Source: Thiobacillus sp. UBA6918
GTDB taxonomy: Bacteria > Pseudomonadota > Gammaproteobacteria > Burkholderiales > Thiobacillaceae
Assembly: GCA_002450925.1 (NCBI GenBank)
Contig: DKAU01000096.1
Span: 1 to 7,038, forward strand
Direction: 5' to 3'
DNA: 7,038 nt
The first letter of the stretch is position 1, and each line of letters begins with the position of its first letter. The notes under the pieces are model-generated. The model was given only the letters and a program-made list of their open reading frames with translations. It ran no database searches and was not told the DNA's origin. The position numbers and the translations under genes were made by a program. Positions 1-6,111 of this stretch are shown one piece after another.

Positions 1-411
1 GCTCATGCTTCCCATCATGCGGAATGCAAGGTTGCAGTCCTTTGCCAAACAGGCGTTGAAATCCTGGAAAGAAATTCCGGCGAGTTTCACATGATCCACG
101 GCCATTGCGTGTACCGGGTAATTTCCCCCCATGAAAAACACAGCCTCGGCGAAGCTGTCGCCTGTTTTGACAATGTCGATGACCTTCTTGTCACCTGTCG
201 GTGAGGTTCTGAAGAGTTGAACGACCCCTTCATACACCACGAAAAAGCGCGCTGCATGTGAACCTTGCTGAAAAATGATTTCCCCTGGGGTATAGGCTGT
301 GGCCTCCATATGCTCAGTGCAAAGTCGGTATTCATCTTCATTCATTTCTGAAAAGATATAGTTGTTGCGTATCTTTTTTATGACTTCTGGATCTGGTTTC
401 AGTCGTTCCAT
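1..411 (-). CDS. Crp/Fnr-family transcriptional regulator, DNR/NNR-like (partial, N-terminal 137 residues)
   Basis: Reading the minus strand from the ATG at 411-409 gives 137 uninterrupted codons that run off the window edge, so the C-terminal helix-turn-helix domain is not visible. Residues about 18-120 form a cyclic-nucleotide-binding-type beta roll: GEIIFQQG (43-50), FFVVYEGVVQLFR (56-68) and GDSFAEAVFF (84-93). The last motif resembles the DNR branch of the Crp/Fnr family, whose members respond to nitric oxide and activate nir, nor and nos genes. The N-terminus lacks the FNR cysteine cluster; the only cysteines are C31, C121 and C126, so a 4Fe-4S oxygen sensor is unlikely. The ATG is the only reasonable start, because an in-frame stop lies seven codons upstream (430-432). 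No clear Shine-Dalgarno precedes it, which may mean weak translation. Divergent placement beside nir genes supports a role as the local denitrification regulator. The family call is firm; the DNR subgroup is inferred. Confidence 0.88.
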   Translation of the reverse strand, partial: MERLKPDPEVIKKIRNNYIFSEMNEDEYRLCTEHMEATAYTPGEIIFQQGSHAARFFVVYEGVVQLFRTSPTGDKKVIDIVKTGDSFAEAVFFMGGNYPVHAMAVDHVKLAGISFQDFNACLAKDCNLAFRMMGSMS

Positions 412-491
412 CTTGTTTTTGTCAGCGGGTTAAGATTTGGAGTGGGGTTCTGGGTTTATGCCTGTCCTCGAAGTATAAAGAATATCGGCGG

Positions 492-505
492 TTGACGTAC
501 ATCAA
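492..505 (+). promoter_or_regulatory. FNR/DNR-type operator (TTGAC-N4-ATCAA)
   Basis: TTGACGTACATCAA matches the FNR/DNR consensus TTGAT-N4-ATCAA at nine of ten specified bases and is followed by GG, as is the box before nirS. Its centre is at 498.5. Reading to the right, GAAAAT at 528-533 sits exactly where a -10 hexamer would fall for a -41.5 class II site, giving a predicted start near 540. Reading to the left, the best -10 (minus strand, 477-472) is too close for a class II arrangement, so any effect on the regulator gene could be autorepression or activation from another start. The site itself is clear; which promoter it serves is inferred. Confidence 0.75.
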
Positions 506-527
506 GGCATAGCAACTGATGTCGTAC

Positions 528-533
528 GAAAAT
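528..533 (+). promoter_or_regulatory. Putative -10 element for the NosR/NirI-like gene
   Basis: GAAAAT matches TATAAT at four of six positions. It lies at the same offset from the upstream FNR/DNR box as the nirS -10 candidate does from its own box (first base 29.5 bases from the box centre). The matching geometry is the main support. The predicted start, near 540, would imply a long leader, so a second, closer promoter cannot be excluded. Confidence 0.4.
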
Positions 534-812
534 GGAAAAAATGCATACAGCCTGATCAATTCAGGCCCATCATAAGTACGATGGTCCTTTACTTGTCTTG
601 TTTGGCTTGTCATATACGCGCGGTGCGGGTCTCCACCGTGCACTACTGGTGTGTATGATATGTTTGGTACGACTGACGTTGCATTTTCACTTTTTTGGCC
701 TAAATCTATCCTAGGGATTTTTAGAGTTGATGGTGCATGGAAACCCCGGACACTGGTTCCGCCAAGACTCGGTTGCCGTGACGAGGTGCAACCACAAAAA
801 TCAACCAAAATC

Positions 813-826
813 AGGAGAGGCACATT
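813..826 (+). promoter_or_regulatory. Strong Shine-Dalgarno facing an ATT codon: likely true start of the NosR/NirI-like gene
   Basis: AGGAGAGG at 813-820 is the only good ribosome binding site near the start of the NosR/NirI-like frame. It is followed six bases after AGGAG by ATT (824-826), which is in frame with that gene. The first canonical start, TTG at 851, has no Shine-Dalgarno within 30 bases. Initiation at ATT would add nine residues, (M)RQLDQYPI followed by the TTG-encoded residue read as Leu. This gives the signal peptide a ten-residue n-region instead of two residues. ATT is a known but rare initiation codon (infC in E. coli). A sequencing error at the codon is the main alternative. 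Confidence 0.5.
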
Positions 827-850
827 CGCCAGCTTGACCAGTACCCCATT

Positions 851-2566
851 TTGAGGGCGCTATTCTGTCTATTGTTCTTGATTGTCACGATCCCAGTGGC
901 TTTTGCGGACATCTCCGACAAATATCCTCAGGTACACTCCCTGTTCCCAACCGCAGATCGGTTTGGTGAGATTGAGGGTACTCCACCTGCAGCGCCGGTC
1001 TATAAGAACAACCAATTGATCGGCTACGGGTTTCTCACCTCAGACATGGTGAAAATCCCGGCTTATTCCGGCCAGCCGATCAATGTGCTGGTGGGAATAG
1101 ATACCGGCGGACATATCATGGGCGCTCGCATCGTCCATCATGAGGAACCGATACTTGCAGCCGGAGTGAGCGAAGAGCGACTGGCGAAATATGTCGATCA
1201 GTACCAAGGCAAGCCAACAAGCGGACGCATCATAGTCGGCGGACAACGTGATGGTTATGCGACAGTCGATGCAATCTCCGGCGCTACCATTACCATCATG
1301 GTGGTTAACGCCACCATCACCCGAGCGGTCAGAATGGTGTCGGAGTCACGCGGCATTCAACCCGCAGAGATAGCATCTCAACCGAATCCACCAATTGCCT
1401 CGATATCACAGGCGGCGCCATCATCGCCATCGAAAGCAGTCGCGCAAACTGCACCGGCTTCAATCCGTAAGGAGGTAACTCCACCTTCACATCCGCCGGC
1501 GCTCTCCACTCCTACATCCAAGCCGCTCGATGCGACGACCACACCTGAATCCCCCATGTCCGCAGGCGAGTCGGATGATGAAGAGCCCCTATGGATCATT
1601 CTGTGGTCACAGAGAAAGCTTGAAATTGCCCTTCTAATGATGGGCTTGGTCCTGCTTACCAATATCTTGTTGTTCCAGGATTATCTGGCGCGACGTCCGC
1701 GTCTCCTGGTACGTGTACGCCTCGGGTTTCTCATCTATACCCTGTTCTTTATCGGCTGGTATGGCCTGGGCCAATTATCCATTATCAACGTGCTGACCTT
1801 TGTGAAAGCTGTCATGCATCAGTTCAGTTGGGACACGTTTCTCATTGACCCCATGCTGTTTCTGTTGTGGTCATTTGTTGCCGTCACGCTGTTGCTGTGG
1901 GGTCGGGGAGTTTACTGCGGATGGCTATGCCCATTTGGCGCCTTGCAGGAACTTACCTACAAACTCGCGCGCAAACTCAAACTGCCTTATTTTGAAATTC
2001 CCCACATGGTGCATGAGCGACTGTTGGCAGTAAAAATCGTTATTCTGCTTGCGCTGTTCGGTTTGTCTCTTCAATCCATGGCCTGGGCTATCAAGGCAGC
2101 CGAAGTCGAACCTTTCAAGACGGTCATTACACTGCGCTTTCAGCGCGAGTGGGGATACGTGGCCTTTGCCTTGGGAATCATTGCGCTGACAGCTTTCAAC
2201 AGGAAGTTTTATTGTAAATATATTTGTCCGCTCGGCGCCGCGCTAATCATTCCCGGCCGATTTCACACTTTTGAATGGTTGCGCAGACGTAAGGAATGCG
2301 GCAAACCTTGCCAGGTGTGCGCTGTCGAGTGCGAGGTTCAGGCCATACGTCCAACGGGTGAGATTGTCATCAATGAATGTCATCATTGCCTCGACTGCCA
2401 GGTGACTTATTACAACAACCGCAAATGCTTTCCGCTCGTCGAGAAACGCAAGCGCCGTGAACGGTTGAAAGGGCCAGATACGGACAAAGGCTCGGAACAA
2501 ACTGCAGATTCTTCGCGGCTGGAAGACATCCCGGTCAGCGTAAACCCGGGAGATAAGGAAACATAA
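851..2566 (+). CDS. NosR/NirI-family membrane flavo-iron-sulfur protein, compact form
   Basis: The listed start is the TTG at 851 (571 residues, numbering below); an ATT at 824 with a good Shine-Dalgarno may be the real one (580 residues). A signal peptide (about 1-19) is followed by a periplasmic FMN-binding domain (about 24-165) containing SGATIT (143-148), whose last Thr (T148) is the expected covalent FMN site. Residues about 170-245 are a Pro/Ser/Ala/Thr-rich linker. Five predicted membrane helices follow (about 255-275, 290-310, 331-351, 391-412, 432-449) with two CxxxCP motifs (C356/C360 and C455/C459). The cytoplasmic tail has cysteines at 483, 487, 490, 494, 510, 513, 516 and 526, as expected for two 4Fe-4S clusters. 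The arrangement is that of NosR and of NirI, which is needed for nirS expression or activity in Paracoccus. It is shorter than typical NosR (around 700 residues): the linker replaces the second periplasmic segment. Location next to nirS, not nosZ, favours a NirI-like role. The family is certain; the exact function is inferred. Confidence 0.9.
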   Translation: MRALFCLLFLIVTIPVAFADISDKYPQVHSLFPTADRFGEIEGTPPAAPVYKNNQLIGYGFLTSDMVKIPAYSGQPINVLVGIDTGGHIMGARIVHHEEPILAAGVSEERLAKYVDQYQGKPTSGRIIVGGQRDGYATVDAISGATITIMVVNATITRAVRMVSESRGIQPAEIASQPNPPIASISQAAPSSPSKAVAQTAPASIRKEVTPPSHPPALSTPTSKPLDATTTPESPMSAGESDDEEPLWIILWSQRKLEIALLMMGLVLLTNILLFQDYLARRPRLLVRVRLGFLIYTLFFIGWYGLGQLSIINVLTFVKAVMHQFSWDTFLIDPMLFLLWSFVAVTLLLWGRGVYCGWLCPFGALQELTYKLARKLKLPYFEIPHMVHERLLAVKIVILLALFGLSLQSMAWAIKAAEVEPFKTVITLRFQREWGYVAFALGIIALTAFNRKFYCKYICPLGAALIIPGRFHTFEWLRRRKECGKPCQVCAVECEVQAIRPTGEIVINECHHCLDCQVTYYNNRKCFPLVEKRKRRERLKGPDTDKGSEQTADSSRLEDIPVSVNPGDKET

Positions 2567-2662
2567 AGATAACAATATTTTTATATCTTGAAAGTCCTGG
2601 AATGTGTAGGATGCTGAAAACAAAGGGTATTTATCAGATATCCCACACGAGGAAAGATTCGA

Positions 2663-2676
2663 TTGACATAAATCAA
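2663..2676 (+). promoter_or_regulatory. FNR/DNR-type operator upstream of nirS
   Basis: TTGACATAAATCAA matches TTGAT-N4-ATCAA at nine of ten specified bases and is followed by GG. Its centre (2669.5) is 41.5 bases from a predicted start near 2711, the class II activator position used by FNR, ANR and DNR. Placement directly before nirS fits activation by the DNR-like regulator encoded at the left end of the window, or by a distant FNR/ANR. Confidence 0.85.
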
Positions 2677-2698
2677 GGACGCGCCCTAGCAAGAGCGT

Positions 2699-2704
2699 TA
2701 GATT
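2699..2704 (+). promoter_or_regulatory. nirS -10 element
   Basis: TAGATT matches TATAAT at four of six positions and lies exactly where a -10 hexamer should be relative to the -41.5-centred operator. As expected for an activator-dependent class II promoter, there is no separate -35 hexamer beyond the operator. Confidence 0.55.
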
Positions 2705-2759
2705 GACCTAGGATGAGTGAATCTTGTACGTTTCAAAAACACCAAGGGAGGGAAACACA

Positions 2760-4496
2760 ATGAATTCGAGACTGACCAAATTGGCTGCCTGCATCATGCT
2801 AATGGGTGCTGCACAGCTTACAGCCGCCGCAGATGCGCCCGCCTCCGGCCACCCCAGCACCTCCGATCCGGAGCTGCGTTATAAGGGCGCGCCTGTCCCG
2901 CTAGGAGCGGAAACGGGGCCTGATGTGGCTTCTCCCAAAGCCCCCGTCTTGACCGCAGAGGAATTCACGCGCGCCAAGCAGATCTATTTTGAGCGTTGCG
3001 CTGGCTGCCACGGCGTGTTGCGCAAGGGCGCCACCGGCAAGCCGCTGACACCGGATATCACGCTGCCGCGCGGCACCGACTACCTGAAGGTTTTCATCGG
3101 ATATGGCTCCCCGGGCGGCATGCCCAATTTCGGGACAGGTGGCGAATTGTCTGAAGCGGAAGTCACGCTGATGGCCAAATTCCTTCAGCACGAACCACCA
3201 CAGCCGCCTGAATTCGGCATGAAGGAAATGAAGGCGACTTGGAAAGTACTGGTTCCGCCAGAGAAGCGCCCGAAGAAACAAGAGAACAAGTACAACCTGA
3301 GCAATGTGTTCTCAGTCACCCTGCGTGACAGCGGCGAAGTTGCACTGATCGATGGGGACACCAAGAAAATCATCAACATCGTCAAGACCGGGTACGCGGT
3401 TCACATTTCGCGTCTGTCTCATTCGGGCCGCTACCTTTACGTTATTGGCCGCGATGCGCAGGTTAACCTCATCGACTTGTGGATGAAAACGCCTGATAAC
3501 GTTGCCGTCATTAAGGTTGGTCTTGAGGCACGTTCGGTCGATACCTCCAAGTACAAGGGATACGAGGACAAGTACGCGATCGCCGGTTCCTACTGGCCGC
3601 CCCAGTACACCATCATGAACGGGGACACGCTTGAGCCAATCAAGATTGTCGCGACCCGTGGATACACCGTCGACACACAGGAATACCATCCGGAACCGCG
3701 TGTTGCCTCGATTGTATCCTCACACTTCCACCCGGAATTCGTGGTTAACGTGAAGGAAACAGGCCAGACCTTGATGGTGAATTACGCTGACATCAACAAC
3801 CTGAAGGTCACTACCATCGGCACGGAACGTTTCCTGCATGACGGCGGTTGGGACTCCACCAAGCGCTACTTTATGGTGGCGGCAAACCAGCGCAACACAA
3901 TTGCTGTGGTGGATGCCAAGGAAGACAAATTGGTGAAACTGGTGAAAGACGGTGTGGGCAAGATTCCGCATCCGGGTCGTGGCGCCAACTTCATTGATCC
4001 TAAATTCGGACCGGTATGGGCCACCAGCCACTTGGGTGACGACAGCATCGTCTTGATCGGCACTGACCCGGTAAAACATCCGAAGCAGGCGTGGAAAGTG
4101 GTGCGCAAGTTGACGGGTCAGGGTAGCGGCTCGCTGTTCATCAAGACGCACCCGAAATCCAAGAATCTGTGGGTAGACTCGCCACTCAATCCAGCCTCAG
4201 AGAACAGCCAATCCGTGGCAGTGTTTGACTTGAAGAACCTCGACAAGCCGTTCGCCACGGTGAAGGTTGCCGAAATGGCCGGCTTGGGCGAAGGACCGAA
4301 ACGCGTCGTGCAGCCAGAGTTCAACAGGAATGGTGATGAAGTTTGGTTCTCGGTATGGAACGGCAAGACCCAGGAGTCGGCCATCGTGGTTATCGATGAC
4401 AAGACTCGCAAGTTGAAGGCCGTCATCAAGGACAAGCGCCTGATCACGCCGACTGGCAAGTTCAACGTCTACAATACCCAGAACGACATTTATTGA
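2760..4496 (+). CDS. nirS: Cytochrome cd1 nitrite reductase precursor
   Basis: The ATG at 2760 is chosen because AAGGGAGGG (2744-2752) lies seven bases upstream and a signal peptide follows at once (cleavage near AAA-DAP, residues 22-27). The TTG at 2724 would add 12 residues ahead of the signal peptide. The product is 578 residues. It reduces nitrite to nitric oxide in the periplasm as a homodimer. The N-terminal cytochrome c domain has CAGCH (80-84) and the likely axial Met M121 in GGMPNFG. The C-terminal eight-bladed propeller carries heme d1: H215 (GYAVHIS) is the proximal ligand, at exactly the same spacing from the heme c His as His182 in the Pseudomonas aeruginosa enzyme. H360 (FLHDGGW) and H404 (IPHPGRG) match the active-site His327 and His369, with two extra residues between them. 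Y41 in the N-terminal arm is a candidate for the tyrosine that approaches heme d1. The gene is complete and has its own promoter and terminator. Confidence 0.98.
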   Translation: MNSRLTKLAACIMLMGAAQLTAAADAPASGHPSTSDPELRYKGAPVPLGAETGPDVASPKAPVLTAEEFTRAKQIYFERCAGCHGVLRKGATGKPLTPDITLPRGTDYLKVFIGYGSPGGMPNFGTGGELSEAEVTLMAKFLQHEPPQPPEFGMKEMKATWKVLVPPEKRPKKQENKYNLSNVFSVTLRDSGEVALIDGDTKKIINIVKTGYAVHISRLSHSGRYLYVIGRDAQVNLIDLWMKTPDNVAVIKVGLEARSVDTSKYKGYEDKYAIAGSYWPPQYTIMNGDTLEPIKIVATRGYTVDTQEYHPEPRVASIVSSHFHPEFVVNVKETGQTLMVNYADINNLKVTTIGTERFLHDGGWDSTKRYFMVAANQRNTIAVVDAKEDKLVKLVKDGVGKIPHPGRGANFIDPKFGPVWATSHLGDDSIVLIGTDPVKHPKQAWKVVRKLTGQGSGSLFIKTHPKSKNLWVDSPLNPASENSQSVAVFDLKNLDKPFATVKVAEMAGLGEGPKRVVQPEFNRNGDEVWFSVWNGKTQESAIVVIDDKTRKLKAVIKDKRLITPTGKFNVYNTQNDIY

Positions 4497-4505
4497 TCGT
4501 GAACG

Positions 4506-4531
4506 CCGGCCATCCTCGGATGGCCGGTTTT
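4506..4531 (+). terminator. Rho-independent terminator or attenuator after nirS
   Basis: Ten bases after the nirS stop, CCGGCCATC (4506-4514) pairs perfectly with GATGGCCGG (4519-4527) around a CTCG loop and is followed by TTTT. The GC-rich nine-pair stem with a short U tract is a typical intrinsic terminator. No FNR/DNR box or clear promoter is visible between it and nirC (4580), so it probably stops most transcripts and lets a fraction through to the heme d1 genes. This would give high nirS and lower biosynthetic gene expression. Confidence 0.85.
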
Positions 4532-4579
4532 GTCTGGTGACCTGGTTTTTGTCATCGGAATCTGGAAGACAGGCATAAC

Positions 4580-4921
4580 ATGTACAAGAACCTGATTCCC
4601 TTGTCTGCTGTACTAACGATGTTTGCTGTTGCCAGCGCATTTGCCGATGATGGCGTGCCAAATTCTGAGCGCCAGCGTGAACTTGCGCGCTTCGTGCATC
4701 AGGAATGTGGCTTTTGCCATGGCCTGCGACTGACAGGCGGCTTGGGTTCTCCGCTTACCTCCGAAACCATGAAACAAAGACCTGCCGATCTCATGGTGAA
4801 GGTCATACTGAAAGGTATTCCCGGTACGGCTATGCCTCCATGGCAGCCCCATCTTTCCGAACAGGATGCAAGATGGATCGTGCATGCATTGCAGGAGGGA
4901 CTCCTTGATGAGCACAAGTAG
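4580..4921 (+). CDS. nirC: Small periplasmic cytochrome c, NirC type
   Basis: This is a 113-residue precursor with a Sec signal peptide (about 1-22, ending AFA-DDG). One heme c site, CGFCH (43-47), is followed by LTGGLGSPLT (51-60), and M85 in GTAMPPW is the likely axial ligand. Size, motif context and position between nirS and nirF match NirC (cytochrome c55x), reported as an electron donor to NirS or as a factor in heme d1 maturation. The start ATG has only a weak ribosome binding site (GGAAG at 4563-4567, 12 bases away). The gene lies 83 bases after nirS, beyond the terminator, and its last 14 bases overlap nirF. A general class I cytochrome c is the alternative, but the neighbourhood makes NirC the better call. 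Confidence 0.88.
   Translation: MYKNLIPLSAVLTMFAVASAFADDGVPNSERQRELARFVHQECGFCHGLRLTGGLGSPLTSETMKQRPADLMVKVILKGIPGTAMPPWQPHLSEQDARWIVHALQEGLLDEHK
4893..4898 (+). promoter_or_regulatory. nirF ribosome binding site inside nirC
   Basis: AGGAGG lies nine bases before the ATG at 4908 and within the nirC coding sequence. It decides the nirF start against an earlier in-frame ATG at 4866, which would place 14 unrelated residues before the signal peptide. The 14-bp overlap suggests that nirC and nirF are translationally coupled. Confidence 0.8.
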
Positions 4922-6101
4922 GATCCTGTTCGGTTTACTGTTGTTTCCTTTGGTTGCATTGGCGGCCGATCCTTTCGGTACCGGCCCGCTGCGCGGAACG
5001 GGCGATCTGGGGATTGCAGTTGAGCGTGCCAAAGGCAGCCTGCAATGGCTGGACACATCCAGGCGAAGCAGCCTTGGGCGCATTGAAGGTCTTGGCGACC
5101 TGTCGCATGCGTCAGCGGTTTTTTCACGTGATGCCCGCTATGCATTTGTTTTTGGACGAGATGGCGGATTGACCAAGGTTGATTTGCTTACTGGGCAGAT
5201 CGCCAAACGGGTGATTCAATCCGGTAATTCGATTGGTGGCGCCATTTCCCAGGATGGCCGATTCATCGCGGCGGCCAATTACATCCCGGGCGGTGTGAAA
5301 ATCTTCTCGACCGAAACGCTGGAACTGGTGGCAGACATCCCTGCCATTTCCCAAACAAGCGGAAAAGCATCCAAGGTCGTGGGTATCGAAGATGCGCCGG
5401 GTAACCGTTTCATCTTCAGCCTGTTCGATGCCGGAGAAATTTGGCTGGCTGATCTCTCCGAGAATCCGGCCCAGCCAAAAATTACGCGTTACACGAATAT
5501 CGGCAAGGAACCTTATGACGCATTGGTAACGCCGGATGGACGCTGGTATGTGGCGGGGCTGTTTGGCGAGGATGGTCTGGCCGTGCTGGATTTGTGGAAT
5601 CCCGAAGCAGGGGTCAAACGGGTGATGGCGGACTATGGCAAGGGACAGGAGAAATTGCCGGTCTACAAGATGCCGCATCTGGAAAGCTGGGCGGTATCCG
5701 GCAGTCTCGCGTTTATTCCCGGTGTTGGTCGTCACGAAGTGGTTGTCGTTGATATTTCAAACTGGCAAACAGTTGGCACCATTCCGGTGGCTGGGCAGCC
5801 CGTGTTTGTCATGGCCCAGCCGGACGGACGCAGGCTGTGGGTCAATTTTGCGTTTCCTGATTACGATACGCTGCAGGTGATTGATGTGCCCAGCCGCCAG
5901 ATCGTCAAGACGCTCAAGCCCGGCAAGGCTGTATTGCACATGGAGTTTACGCCGCGTGGAGAAGAAGTCTGGGTGTCCGTGCGCGATGCCAATCACATCG
6001 ATATCTACAGCACGGCAAATTTCGGCAAGATTGGCGAGATCGAGGCGAATGAGCCAAGTGGGATTTTCTTTACTGCGCGTGCGCACCGGCTAGGATTGTA
6101 A
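4908..6101 (+). CDS. nirF: Heme d1 biosynthesis protein NirF
   Basis: The product is 397 residues. A signal peptide (about 1-20, ending ALAA-DPF) is followed by a beta-propeller domain related to the d1 domain of NirS. Typical NirF segments include DLSHASAVFSRDARY (64-78), FGRDGGLTKVDL (82-93), YIPGGVKIFSTETL (125-138), PYDALVTPDGRWY (202-214), KMPHLESW (254-261), GQPVFVMAQPDGRRLW (296-311) and the C-terminal SGIFFTARAHRLGL. NirF acts at a late step of heme d1 synthesis in the periplasm and has been described as a dihydro-heme d1 dehydrogenase. H67 is the probable counterpart of the histidine reported as essential in the Paracoccus protein, by position and context. The signal peptide has no lipobox cysteine, so the protein should be soluble, unlike the lipoprotein form in Pseudomonas aeruginosa. 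The gene overlaps nirC by 14 bp and ends ten bases before nirD-L. Confidence 0.95.
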   Translation: MSTSRILFGLLLFPLVALAADPFGTGPLRGTGDLGIAVERAKGSLQWLDTSRRSSLGRIEGLGDLSHASAVFSRDARYAFVFGRDGGLTKVDLLTGQIAKRVIQSGNSIGGAISQDGRFIAAANYIPGGVKIFSTETLELVADIPAISQTSGKASKVVGIEDAPGNRFIFSLFDAGEIWLADLSENPAQPKITRYTNIGKEPYDALVTPDGRWYVAGLFGEDGLAVLDLWNPEAGVKRVMADYGKGQEKLPVYKMPHLESWAVSGSLAFIPGVGRHEVVVVDISNWQTVGTIPVAGQPVFVMAQPDGRRLWVNFAFPDYDTLQVIDVPSRQIVKTLKPGKAVLHMEFTPRGEEVWVSVRDANHIDIYSTANFGKIGEIEANEPSGIFFTARAHRLGL

Positions 6102-6111
6102 AGAGGGGATC

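Larger units (their letters stand above)
412..823. other. Long divergent intergenic regulatory region
   Basis: About 410 bases separate the regulator gene from the NosR/NirI-like gene. Open frames exist on both strands, but their translations show no recognisable domain, so I regard the stretch as non-coding. It holds one FNR/DNR-type box (492-505). If that box drives the plus-strand gene as a class II site, transcription would begin near 540 and leave an untranslated leader of roughly 285 bases. For the minus-strand regulator gene, TATACT read on the minus strand at 477-472 is a good -10 candidate without an obvious -35; the box lies 14 bases upstream of it. Minor dyads occur at 567-584 (CCATC/GATGG) and 707-717 (ATCC/GGAT, followed by T residues), both too weak to call as terminators or riboswitches. 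Confidence 0.6.
2567..2759 (+). promoter_or_regulatory. nirS promoter region and leader
   Basis: This 193-base gap holds the nirS control region. The first part (2567-2660) is AT-rich with imperfect dyads (AAGATA/TATCTT at 2566-2589; TATCAGATA at 2633-2641) but no convincing terminator for the upstream gene, so some read-through into nirS is possible. The second part holds the FNR/DNR box (2663-2676), the -10 candidate (2699-2704), a predicted start near 2711, a leader of about 49 bases and the nirS ribosome binding site (2744-2752). Confidence 0.7.

Noticed and set aside
87..341. Minus-strand open frame inside the Crp/Fnr regulator gene
   Set aside because: It is out of frame with the clear cyclic-nucleotide-binding domain encoded on the same strand from 411.
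707..721. ATCC-TAG-GGAT mini hairpin followed by T residues as a leader attenuator
   Set aside because: Only four base pairs; not stable enough to support the call.
422..823. Minus-strand open frame of 133 codons filling the divergent region
   Set aside because: The translation has no domain or plausible membrane or signal pattern, and it would cover both the operator and the promoters. A chance frame is more likely.
651..854. Plus-strand open frame of 67 codons upstream of and overlapping the NosR/NirI-like gene
   Set aside because: Starts with GTG, has no Shine-Dalgarno, no recognisable motif, and lies in the presumed leader.
1360..1600. Pro/Ser/Ala-rich stretch of the NosR/NirI-like protein as a frameshifted segment
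   Set aside because: The frame stays open and returns directly to conserved helices; the composition fits a flexible periplasmic linker better than a frameshift.
2566..2589. AAGATA/TATCTT inverted repeat after the NosR/NirI-like gene as a terminator
   Set aside because: The stem is only six AT-rich pairs with a 12-base loop, too unstable for an intrinsic terminator.
2625..2644. GGGTAT...ATATCCC imperfect dyad upstream of the nirS operator as a second regulator site
   Set aside because: It needs a bulge to pair and matches no regulator consensus I can name with confidence.
2243..2692. Minus-strand open frame of 149 codons across the 3' end of the NosR/NirI-like gene and the nirS promoter
   Set aside because: It lies opposite the conserved cysteine-rich tail and the operator, with no recognisable product.
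2724..2759. TTG start giving a nirS product 12 residues longer
   Set aside because: It would put extra residues before a normal signal peptide, has no ribosome binding site, and lies only 13 bases from the predicted transcription start.
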